Shown here one piece after another: positions 18,742 to 27,600 of a stretch of 64,000 nucleotides of DNA (its first letter is position 1; each line of letters opens with the position of its first letter). The DNA lies in the NCBI RefSeq assembly GCF_030695125.1, contig NZ_JAUYTP010000029.1:124001-188000 (forward strand), read 5' to 3'. A program made the position numbers and the translations under genes. Under the pieces are notes generated by a model that worked only from the letters and a program-made list of their open reading frames with translations, had not been told where the DNA came from and made no database searches. Source of the DNA: Allobosea sp. Its GTDB lineage: Bacteria > Pseudomonadota > Alphaproteobacteria > Rhizobiales > Beijerinckiaceae.

Positions 18742-18960
18742 CAGCGCATATCCTTAAGGCTCTGCCGGCGCCTTCGATCCGGCCGATTGAGGGCGAGGGA
18801 GGAAGTCCGGCGGGTGGCTTTTTGTCAAGCCGGCGCCGGCTTGACCCTCGGTGAAACGCCGTGCCAAGCCTGTCTGCGGGATGATCACGAGCTTTCGGAC
18901 CCGCGCCCTCTCGATGCGTCGCGGATCAACAGAGAAGGCCGCAGGGATGGGGACGCGCCG

Positions 18961-19704
18961 ATGACAGCCACCGTTTTGACCGAGATCGTGGCGCAAGGCG
19001 TCATGCAGATCACGATGAACCGGCCCGAGCGCAAGAACGCCCTCGACCGCGCCAGCTATGCCGGTCTGATCGCGGCCTTCGCGGCGGCGGAGGCCGATGC
19101 CGACATCCGCGTCCTTCTGGTCACCGGCGCTGGAGGCTGTTTCACCAGCGGCAACGACATCCGCGACTTCGCGGCCTCCGCCGATGACGGCGCCCGCATC
19201 GCCATCGAATTCCTGAGCGCGATCTCGACCGCCACCAAGCCGGTCGTCGCCGCCGTCGAGGGCTTCGCCGTCGGCATCGGCACGACGATGCTGCTGCATT
19301 GCGACCTGGCTTATGCCGGAGCCAGCGCGACCTTCCGCATGCCCTTCGTCACGCTGGGGCTCTGCCCGGAAGGCGCCTCGAGCTATCTGCTGCCGCTCGT
19401 CGCCGGTTCCAAGCGCGCCGCCGAACTGCTGATGCTGGGCGAGGCTTTCGGCCCGCAGGCGGCGCTGGACGCAGGCCTCGTCAACGCCACCGTAGCGGAG
19501 GGCGCGGCGCTGGCGGCGGCACGCGACAAGGCGAAGGCGCTCGCAGCGCTGCCGCCGCAATCGGTCGCCCTGACCAAGATGCTGCTCAAGCGCGGACAGG
19601 CTGCCAGCGTCGCCGAGACGCTCGCGACCGAGGCGAAGCATTTCGGCGAGCGCCTGCGCTCGGCGGAAGCGCAGGCCGCCTTCGCCGCCTTCCTCAAGCG
19701 CTGA
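18961..19704 (+). CDS. enoyl-CoA hydratase/isomerase family protein
   Basis: 247-residue single-domain crotonase. Oxyanion-hole segments '[11 protein letters not shown]' and '[19 protein letters not shown]' are present, and '[17 protein letters not shown]' replaces the catalytic Glu region in the manner of delta3-delta2-enoyl-CoA isomerases of the ECI/PaaG-like type. It is divergent from fadB across 219 nt of intergenic DNA that shows nothing else I can name. The precise reaction is uncertain. Confidence 0.88.
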   Translation: MTATVLTEIVAQGVMQITMNRPERKNALDRASYAGLIAAFAAAEADADIRVLLVTGAGGCFTSGNDIRDFAASADDGARIAIEFLSAISTATKPVVAAVEGFAVGIGTTMLLHCDLAYAGASATFRMPFVTLGLCPEGASSYLLPLVAGSKRAAELLMLGEAFGPQAALDAGLVNATVAEGAALAAARDKAKALAALPPQSVALTKMLLKRGQAASVAETLATEAKHFGERLRSAEAQAAFAAFLKR

Positions 19705-19728
19705 GGGCCGGAACGCAACGCTCTCAGC
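19700..19728. terminator. possible shared terminator of two convergent genes
   Basis: GCTGAGGG (19700-19707) pairs with CTCTCAGC (19721-19728) at seven of eight positions. It overlaps the stop codons of the enoyl-CoA hydratase and tctA genes. No T-run. Confidence 0.35.
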
Positions 19729-21238
19729 CCCTGGCGCCGTCCGCGCCAAGGGCGGCGCGCGAGGCCCGCCTCGGCAGCCCGCGCCAGATCATCAGAGCCC
19801 AGAGGCCCAGCGTCGCGACACCCAGCACGCCCGCGATCGGCCGCGACAGGAAGCCGATCAGCGATCCGTCCGCCTTGATCATCGACGACATGAAGTTCTG
19901 CTCCAGCATCTCGCCGAGCACGAGGCCGAGGATCAGCGGCGCGACCGGCACGCCATGCTCCTCCAGAAGCCAGCCGAACAGCCCCATCAGAACCATCAGC
20001 ACGACGCCATAGAGCGAGTTGGTCATCGCATAGGAGCCGACGATGCAGAAGATCAGGATGATCGGCAGCAGGATGTTGCGGGGTACGCGCAGGATCTGCT
20101 TGGCCGATTTGATCGCCGCCCAGCCGAGCGGGAACATCAGAAGGTTCGCCAGGATGAAGATGATGAACACCGCATAGATCAATTCCGGCGTCTGCAGGAA
20201 GACGCTCGGCCCCGGATTCATGCCCTTCATGTAGAGCACGCCGATGACGATGGCCGTGATCGAGTCGCCGGGAATGCCGAAGACGAGTGCCGGAATCCAG
20301 GCGGCGCCGAGCGCCGAGTTATTGGCCGAAGTCGAATCGACGATGCCCTCGATATGGCCCGTGCCGAACTTCTCCGGCTCCTTGGAGGTCTTCTTGGAGA
20401 CCGCGTAGGACACCCAGGCGGCGATGTCGGCCCCAGCGCCTGGCAAGGCGCCGATCACGGTGCCGATCATCGAGCCGCGCAGGAAGTTGAACCAGTACTT
20501 CTTGAACACGGCCCCGACGCCGGTCATCAGGTTGCCGACGGCCTGGGCGACCACGCGGCCGCCCTTCTCCATCGTCACCGCCCCGCGCAGCAGCTCGGAC
20601 ACGGCGAACATGCCGATCAGCGTCGGGATGAAATTGATGCCCGACAAAAGATCGACGTTGCCGAAGGTGAAGCGCGGTTGGCCTGCGGCGGGATCGATGC
20701 CGATGCAGCCGATCGCCAGCCCGATGAAGAGCGAGAGCAGGCCCTTCAGCGGGTCGCCTGTGCCGATGAAGACGGCGCAGGTCAGGCCGAGACAGGCCAG
20801 CCAGAAATACTCGAAGGACGAGAAGTTGATCGCCACCTCGGCCAGCACCGGCGCCAGCACGATCAGGATGATGACGCCGAAGATGCCGCCCAGCACCGAG
20901 AACACCAGGTTGACGCCCATGCAGAGATCGAGCTGACCCTTCTTGGTCATCTCGTAGCTCTCGTCGGCATAGGCCGCCGAGGCCGGCGTTCCCGGCATGC
21001 GCAGCATCGCGGCGGGAATGTCGCCGGCGAAGATCGCCATCGCGGTCGCGGTGACGATGGCGCCCAGCGCCGGCACGGGCGCCATGAAGAAGGTCACCGG
21101 CACCAGGAGCGCCGTCGCCATCGTCGCCGTTAGCCCCGGCATCGCGCCGACGAACATGCCAAACAGCGCCGAGCCCATGATGACCGCGAGCACGGTCGGG
21201 TCGAAGACCAGCCCGAAGGCGGTATAGATCGCGGTCAT
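19724..21238 (-). CDS. tctA: tripartite tricarboxylate transporter permease, TctA family
   Basis: 504 residues with about a dozen hydrophobic segments and the family blocks 'GAMPGLTATMATALLVPVTF' and 'GALPGAGADIAAWVSYAVSK'. It is the large permease of a TTT system that imports carboxylates with TctB and the periplasmic TctC. It is the last gene of the tctC-tctB-tctA operon, starting 10 nt after tctB. The ligand is unknown. Confidence 0.94.
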   Translation of the reverse strand: MTAIYTAFGLVFDPTVLAVIMGSALFGMFVGAMPGLTATMATALLVPVTFFMAPVPALGAIVTATAMAIFAGDIPAAMLRMPGTPASAAYADESYEMTKKGQLDLCMGVNLVFSVLGGIFGVIILIVLAPVLAEVAINFSSFEYFWLACLGLTCAVFIGTGDPLKGLLSLFIGLAIGCIGIDPAAGQPRFTFGNVDLLSGINFIPTLIGMFAVSELLRGAVTMEKGGRVVAQAVGNLMTGVGAVFKKYWFNFLRGSMIGTVIGALPGAGADIAAWVSYAVSKKTSKEPEKFGTGHIEGIVDSTSANNSALGAAWIPALVFGIPGDSITAIVIGVLYMKGMNPGPSVFLQTPELIYAVFIIFILANLLMFPLGWAAIKSAKQILRVPRNILLPIILIFCIVGSYAMTNSLYGVVLMVLMGLFGWLLEEHGVPVAPLILGLVLGEMLEQNFMSSMIKADGSLIGFLSRPIAGVLGVATLGLWALMIWRGLPRRASRAALGADGARG

Positions 21239-21248
21239 GCCGGTCTCC

Positions 21249-21716
21249 TCAAAGCACGCTGTCGAGGATGCCGCGCGGCAGGGGCACCCGCATCAGGCTT
21301 CCGAAGAAATACTGCACGGCGATCGTCATCACCGCCGCGACGATGAGCGCCATGACCGGGCGCACGCCGAACCAGAGGAACAGGACGAGCTGGATGAGGA
21401 AGGCGGTCGGCATGAAGCCGAGCGGCTCGGAAGCGAGGAGATAAAACACCATCGCACCCAGCATCAGCGCGAAGGAGGCGAGCGGGGCCGGACGGCGCGC
21501 CCAATCCTCGAGAACGAGCCAGGGACGCCCGCCGCTGCGCCATTCGCGCAGGATCAGCAGCAGCGAGCACATCACGATGCCGCCGCCGATGATGCGCGGA
21601 AACAGGCTGGGCCCGTAATTCTGGCCTGGAAACGCCGGAAAGGTGAAGGTCATCGCGATCATGGCACCGGCGATCAACAGGAACGCGGTGCCGACGACGG
21701 CATCGTTGAAGCGCAT
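21249..21716 (-). CDS. tctB: tripartite tricarboxylate transporter small permease, TctB family
   Basis: 155 residues with four hydrophobic segments and the typical N terminus ending in 'FPAFPGQNYGPSLFPRIIGG'. It forms the membrane complex with TctA. An alternative long open frame that starts at 21813 in a different phase overlaps it and is a shadow. The gene lies 112 nt downstream of tctC. Confidence 0.9.
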   Translation of the reverse strand: MRFNDAVVGTAFLLIAGAMIAMTFTFPAFPGQNYGPSLFPRIIGGGIVMCSLLLILREWRSGGRPWLVLEDWARRPAPLASFALMLGAMVFYLLASEPLGFMPTAFLIQLVLFLWFGVRPVMALIVAAVMTIAVQYFFGSLMRVPLPRGILDSVL

Positions 21717-21828
21717 CGTACGAGCTTTCGACGGAGCATGGACGGCCGCGCGCCTCGGGCGCGCACCGGAATTGGCAGGGGGCGTGGCGGCTGCGCCTGA
21801 GCGCAGCCGCCATCGTCGCGCGCGATGG

Positions 21829-22830
21829 TTAGGCCGGCTTCTTGGCGAGGCCGGCAGCGGTCATGGCCGAACCCATGGCCTTGTCGCCCTCGGCCATGAA
21901 CGTCGCGAAGCCCTTCTGGTCCTGGAAGGTCATGCCGAAGCCGCGCGCGTTCATGAAGTCCTGGAATTCCTTCGAATCGAAGGCCTTCTTGAGCTCCGTC
22001 ATCAGCGTAGCCTGCACCGCGTCCGGCAGCCCCTTCGGCCCGGCGATGCCGCGCCAGGCGCCGACGGAGTAGTTGATGCCGAGCGTCTCGTTCAGGGTCG
22101 GAACGTCCTTGAACTGCGGGTTGCGCTCCTTGGCCATGATCGCGAGCGACTTCGCCTTGCCCGCGTCGATCATCGCACGCGCTTCCGGAACGGAGCAGGT
22201 GACGATGTCGATGCCGCCGGCCGCGAGATCCTGCATGGCTGGCGCCGCGCCGTTCGACGGCGCCCAGGCGACATGGTTCGGCTTCAGGCCCATGGCCTGC
22301 AGCCAGCCGATCAGCGCGAGATGCCAGATGCCGCCCTGCCCGGTGCCGGACGCCTTGAACTTGCCCTCGGGCGCGGCCTTGATCGCGTCCGCCAGGGCCT
22401 TGATGTCCTTGTAGGGCGAATCGGCCTTGACCTGCACGCCCGGCGGATCCTCGTTCATCAGCGCCAGCGGGGTATAGCTGGTCGGGTTGAGCTCGGTCAG
22501 GCCCTGGTGATGCATCATGGTGATTTCCACCGTGATCATGCCGATCGTGTAGCCGTCCGGCGCCGCGGTCGCGATCGCGGAATGGCCGACGACACCCGAG
22601 CCGCCGGTCCGGTTCACCACGTTGAAGGGCTGGCCGAGGCTCTTCTCGAGCATCGCCCCGATGATGCGCGCCGTCGCATCGGTGCCACCGCCGGCGCCCC
22701 AGGGGCAGACCAGGGTGACGGGCCGGCTCGGCCATTTCGCCTGCGCGATCGCCGGCGCCGCGATCAGGCCCGATGCTCCGACCGCAGCCGCCCCGGCGAG
22801 GACACTGCGCCTGCTGATGATGTCGCTCAT
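21829..22830 (-). CDS. tctC: tripartite tricarboxylate transporter substrate-binding protein (Bug family)
   Basis: 333 residues. The N terminus 'MSDIISRRSVLAGAAAVGAS' contains a twin-arginine-like RR, so export may be by Tat. The Bug-family fold shows 'WPSRPVTLVCPWGAGGGTDA', 'VVNRTGGSG' and 'LAALMNED'-like regions. It binds a carboxylate in the periplasm for TctAB. GGGAG lies 10 nt before ATG 22830. A 12-bp palindrome sits just upstream. Confidence 0.93.
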   Translation of the reverse strand: MSDIISRRSVLAGAAAVGASGLIAAPAIAQAKWPSRPVTLVCPWGAGGGTDATARIIGAMLEKSLGQPFNVVNRTGGSGVVGHSAIATAAPDGYTIGMITVEITMMHHQGLTELNPTSYTPLALMNEDPPGVQVKADSPYKDIKALADAIKAAPEGKFKASGTGQGGIWHLALIGWLQAMGLKPNHVAWAPSNGAAPAMQDLAAGGIDIVTCSVPEARAMIDAGKAKSLAIMAKERNPQFKDVPTLNETLGINYSVGAWRGIAGPKGLPDAVQATLMTELKKAFDSKEFQDFMNARGFGMTFQDQKGFATFMAEGDKAMGSAMTAAGLAKKPA

Positions 22831-22844
22831 TCGATTCTTCTCCC

Positions 22845-22856
22845 TAAATCGATTTA
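22845..22856. promoter_or_regulatory. palindrome upstream of tctC, candidate operator
   Basis: TAAATCGATTTA is a perfect 12-bp palindrome 15 nt before the tctC start, in otherwise GC-rich DNA. It looks like a repressor half-site pair overlapping the promoter or leader. No regulator gene is adjacent. Confidence 0.4.
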
Positions 22857-22954
22857 ATCACTGAGCGCTCCTCATCGTTGACGGGGCGCTCTTGCGTGGA
22901 CGGTTGCATCTGAACCGATTGTCGCGGCAGAGACAACTGCCTTGGCAGCAATTT

Positions 22955-24379
22955 CTACAAGGCGCAGGCGACCGGCAGGACCGACGCCGCCACCGTCTCG
23001 ACGATCGCGCCGGTGCTGAGATCGCGGCCGGGCGCCGCGGCGGCCCGCGGCGGCAGCCCGTTCCTGGCCGCATGATCCTGCAGCGCGCTCCCGTCGGCCA
23101 CGGCGTAGCTGCGCTGGGGCGCCACGCCGGCGACGAGCACCTTGTCGGACGGATTGCCGGTAACGACCCCCGCCAGCCGCCCCTGCCGGTCGAAAACCGG
23201 AGAGCCGGCCTGCCCGGGCTGGAGCGGCGCCGACACGACCGAACCGGATCCGATCGTCAGGCCCTGCCCGGGCAGGGCGAGGGACACGCGCCGCCCGCCC
23301 TCGTCGCCGAAGGCCAGCAGGAGAAGCGGCTCGCCCTCGGTCAGGGCCTCCCGGCGCAGCGGCGGCACCGACAGCGCCGCCCCTCCCTGGACCTCCAGCA
23401 GCGCGAGCCCGCCCTGGACCGCCCCGCGCAGCTGGGCCGGCCGCCCGCCGACCTGCAACGCGCGACAGCCCTCGATGGCGGCGGCGGCCGTCGCCACGAC
23501 GCGATCGGCGAGCGCCACGGCGACGCCATGGCGTTGCGTCGGACGAAGCTGGAGGACTGCGGCAGCCGTCGCCGCCACAGGAGCCGCGGGAACGGACGCC
23601 ACGGCCGAGGCGCCGGGCAACGGACCGCTCGGGAAAGGCTCGAAGCTCGACGCGATCGCGATCACCAGCTTGTCCACGGTGGCCGACAGTGCCTTCTCGT
23701 AGCCGATCGCGAAGCCGCGCAGTCCCGTCGGGCCGGCGGCGAGGCGGCGGTAGAACTTGCCGGTCGGCGTCTCGCCGGTGACGACGAAGAAATCCGGCCG
23801 CAGCAGCTTGTAGGTGATCTTCCGGCCCGGATTGTTCGGCGTCGGCGCTGTCGCCTTCTCGTAGACGGCCTCCAGCGTCTCCCCCGGGGGCGTCGCAGAG
23901 GTATCGAGCGTGATCTTGCCGTCGGCGCTCTGCCAGCGACTGCCCGACGGCGAGACGTCCCGTTTCAACAGGACCGCCATGGGGATACCGATGCGCAGGC
24001 CCGTGCGCTCGTCGGCGATCACGCGGAAGCCCGCCGCCTCGCGCGCCGCCTGCGCCGCCTGGGCGAGGCTGCGCCGCTCGGGCGGTGTCAGCACGCCATC
24101 GGGCGCACCCTTCCCCGCCTTGAACGCGTTGATCGCGCGGAAGGTCAGGGGCCCGTAGCTGCCACTGACCGCGCCGTTGAAATGCCCGCTCCAGATCAGA
24201 TCGGCCTGGATCGCCCGGCGTTCCGGCTCGGGCAGGCTCTCGAAACCGGCCTGGGCCGCGGCCAGCTGCGGATTGGCCGCGGGGGCGGGGGCCTGTGCGA
24301 GTGCCCCGGCGGACAGCGCCGCGCAGACAGGCAGCATCAGCGCCGCAGACACGATCAGACGCAACGAACGGGCTCTCAT
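22955..24379 (-). CDS. peptidoglycan-binding protein with inactive trypsin-like domain
   Basis: 474 residues: signal peptide (1 to ~29, 'GALAQ'), a PG_binding_1-like domain at ~44-107 ('IQADLIWSGHFNGAVSGSYG'), a middle region of unknown fold, and a C-terminal trypsin-like domain (~283-410). The serine motif 'GQAGSPVFD' (Ser393) is intact, but the histidine position of the usual TNAHV motif reads TAAAA (Ala300) and the aspartate position of DLALL reads GLALL (Gly324). The catalytic triad therefore seems lost, so this is probably a periplasmic binding or scaffold protein. It is divergent from the alpha-2-macroglobulin gene. The longer frame to 24472 has no signal peptide at its start. Confidence 0.82.
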   Translation of the reverse strand: MRARSLRLIVSAALMLPVCAALSAGALAQAPAPAANPQLAAAQAGFESLPEPERRAIQADLIWSGHFNGAVSGSYGPLTFRAINAFKAGKGAPDGVLTPPERRSLAQAAQAAREAAGFRVIADERTGLRIGIPMAVLLKRDVSPSGSRWQSADGKITLDTSATPPGETLEAVYEKATAPTPNNPGRKITYKLLRPDFFVVTGETPTGKFYRRLAAGPTGLRGFAIGYEKALSATVDKLVIAIASSFEPFPSGPLPGASAVASVPAAPVAATAAAVLQLRPTQRHGVAVALADRVVATAAAAIEGCRALQVGGRPAQLRGAVQGGLALLEVQGGAALSVPPLRREALTEGEPLLLLAFGDEGGRRVSLALPGQGLTIGSGSVVSAPLQPGQAGSPVFDRQGRLAGVVTGNPSDKVLVAGVAPQRSYAVADGSALQDHAARNGLPPRAAAAPGRDLSTGAIVETVAASVLPVACAL

Positions 24380-24603
24380 GATCGCCTCCCACCCCGACGG
24401 CCGGCATTGAGCGTCAGATCGACAGCCCCTGCAAGCGATTCCGGCAGCGCATCGCGGTCCGGCCAATGCCACCCGCCCGCTCGCCGCGCGCTTTCGGATT
24501 GCGCCAATCGATGCCGGTGATAGCCTGCCGCCGCGACCACACCCGTCATCCGGTCTTGGCCCTGGGCAGCCGGAATGTGGGACGTCATCTGGAGGAAATG
24601 CCC

Positions 24604-27600
24604 ATGCGCCTGTTGCCCCGTCTCGCGCTGGTTCTGGGCCTGAGCCTCGCCGCCCACCCCGCCTTCGCGCAGAAGGCTTATGTCCGCAACGATCTCGCCG
24701 CCGACGGCCAGCGGCTCGAAGAGCGCCTCAAGCGCGAGGTCTCCGCCGGCGCCCGCTCGGCCGCCGATCTGGTACGGACCGGCGAGGCCGCACTCGCCCG
24801 GGGCGATGCCCGCGCCGCCCTGCCCCAGGCCAATGCCGCCGTCGTCGCCGAGCCCGCCAGCGCGGCGGGCTGGCGCCTGATGGCGCGCGCCGCCAACGCC
24901 ATCGAGCCGCGCGACTATCGCGAGCGCTGGGAATTGCGCGAGCGCGCCATCAGCGCCGCCTATCTCGCCTATCAGCGCGCCACGAGCCGCAATGACGAAG
25001 CCGCCTCGCTGGGCCTTCTCGCCCGCATCTTCGAGAAGAACGAACTCTGGCGCCCGGCGCTGACGACCTATCGCCTCAGCCTCGATCTCGTCGACAACGC
25101 CTCGCTGCGCACCGCCTATGAGGGTCTGCGCGAGCAGCGCGGCTTCCGCCTGACCGGCAACAAGGTCGATGCCGATGCCGCGAGCCCGCGCGCCTGCTTC
25201 GAGTTCTCCGAACCCCTCGCCCGCGGCCGCATCGATTTCGCTCCTTACGTCGCCATCTCCGGCGGCAAGGGCGATTTCGCCGTCACCGCGGAGGACCGCC
25301 AGATCTGCGTCGATGGCCTGCGCCATGGCGAGCGCTACGGCTTCGTCATCCGCCAGGGCGTGCCCTCGGCGATCCCCGACGAGAAGCTGCTGAAATCCGC
25401 CGATTACGAGGTCTATGTCCGCGACCGGACGCCCTCCGTCCGTTTCACCGGCAAGAACTACGTCCTGCCGCGCACCGGCCAGCAGGGCGTGCCGGTCGTC
25501 TCCGTCAATGCCGACAGGCTCGACCTCGAGGTCATGCGCATCGGCGACCGCAACCTGATCAATTCGGTCCATTCCGAGGATTTCCTCGGCCAGCTCGGCG
25601 CCTATCAGTCGAAGCAGATCGAAAGCGACAAGGGCCAGCGCGTCTGGACCGGGTCGATGGAGGTCAAGTCCGAGCTGAACAAGGACGTCGTCACCGCCTT
25701 CCCCGTGGTGGAGGCCGTCGGCGCGCTGAAACCCGGCGTCTATGTGATGTTCGCCAGGCCGAGCGGCGGCCGGACACCCGCGCCCTCCGACAGCGATGGC
25801 GATTATGACGACGGCACGACGCGCGCGACGCAGTGGTTCGTCGTCTCCGATCTCGGCCTGACCTCCTTCTCCGGTCCCGACGGCGTGCATGTGCTGGTGC
25901 GCTCGCTGTCCGATGCCGCCCCCGTCGCCAATGCCGAGTTGCGCCTGCTGGCGAAGAACAACGAGGTGCTGGCGACGATCCGCTCCGACGCCAACGGCTA
26001 TGCCCGCTTCGATGCCGGCCTCGCCAAGGGCCAGGGCGGCAATGCACCCGGCCTCGTCACCGCCTCGCTCGCCGAGGATTACGGCTTCCTCGACCTGAAG
26101 CAGACGGCCTTCGATCTCTCGGATCGCGGCGTGAAGGGCCGCGTCGCCCCCGCCGGGCTCGACGCCTTCCTCTACACCGAGCGCGGCGTCTACCGCTCCG
26201 GCGAGACGGTCTATCTGACCAGCCTTCTGCGCGATGCGCGCGGCGTCGCCGTCACCGGCCTGCCGCTGACGCTCGTCGTCAAGCGGCCCGACGGCGTCGA
26301 GTATCGCCGCCGCCAGGTCGAGGACCAGGGCGCCGGCGGGCGTGCCCATTCGATCCCGCTGCTCTCGGGTGCGGCAACCGGCACCTGGCGCGTCCAGGCC
26401 TATGCCGATCCCAAGGGCCCTGCCATCGGCGAGGTCTCCTTCCTGGTCGAGGATTACGTTCCCGAGCGGCTCGAACTGACCCTATCACCGAAGGCGCCGT
26501 TCCTGCAGGCCGGCCAGCCGGCCGAGATCGACGTCAGCGCGCGTTATCTCTACGGCGCGCCGGGCTCAGGCCTCGACGTCACCGGTTCGATGACGATCCG
26601 GGCTGCCGGCCAGTCGGCCATTCCGGGTTTTGCCGGCTATCAGGTCGGCCTCACCGACGAGGCCTTCGAGCCGGTCCAGTCCGAGTTCGAGGAGAGCACG
26701 ACGACCGACGCCGCCGGCAAGGTCACCGTGACGAACCCGGTGGCGCAGCCGGAGACCAACCGCCCGCTCGAAGCCGAGTTCACCATCCGCGTCGGCGAAC
26801 CCGGCGGGCGCGCCATCGCACGCTCCGTCACGCTGCCGATCGTCCCCAAGGGCGCCGCCATCGGCGTGCGCAAGGCCTTCAAGGACGGCGAACTCGGCAA
26901 CGGCCAGACCGCGACCTTCGACGTCGTCATGGCCAATGGCGACGGCCGCCGCCTCGCCAGGGCCGGTGTGAAATGGACCCTGTCCAAGGTCACGCGCAAC
27001 TATCAGTGGTTCTTCCAGGACGGCCGCTGGAACTATGAGGGCGTCAAGTCGACCCGCCGCGTCGCCGATGGCGAGGTCGCGGTCGCGGAGGCCGCGCCCG
27101 CCCGCATCGCCGCGCCGGTCGAATGGGGCAATTACCGGCTCGACGTCGCCGCCGACGGACCGGACGCGACCGAAACCTCTGTCTCCTTCAGCGTCGGCTA
27201 CGAGGCCGACAAGACCGCCGACACGCCCGACGTGCTCGACGTCATCATCGACAAGACGGCTTACGCGGATGGCGAAAGCCTGAATATCCGCCTCAGTCCC
27301 CGCTTCGCCGGCAAGGCCACGCTCGCGGTTATCACCGACCGCGTCGTCGATCTCCGCACCATCGACATCGCGACCGGCGGCACCACCGCGACCGTCCCGG
27401 TCAAGGCGGAATGGGGCGCGGGCGCCTATCTCGTCGTGCTCGCCCACCGGCCGATGGATGCCGCCGCCAAGCGCCTACCCGGCCGGGCGATCGGCCTGTC
27501 CTGGTTCTCGATCGGCAAGGAGAGCCGTACGCTCGCGCTCGATCTCGGCGCGCCGCCTCTCGTGCGCCCGCTCTCGACCCTGTCGCTGCCGGTGAAGGTC

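Noticed and set aside
24376..26349. 657-codon frame antisense to the start of alpha-2-macroglobulin
   Set aside because: No signal or domain, and it overlaps fully supported sense coding sequence.
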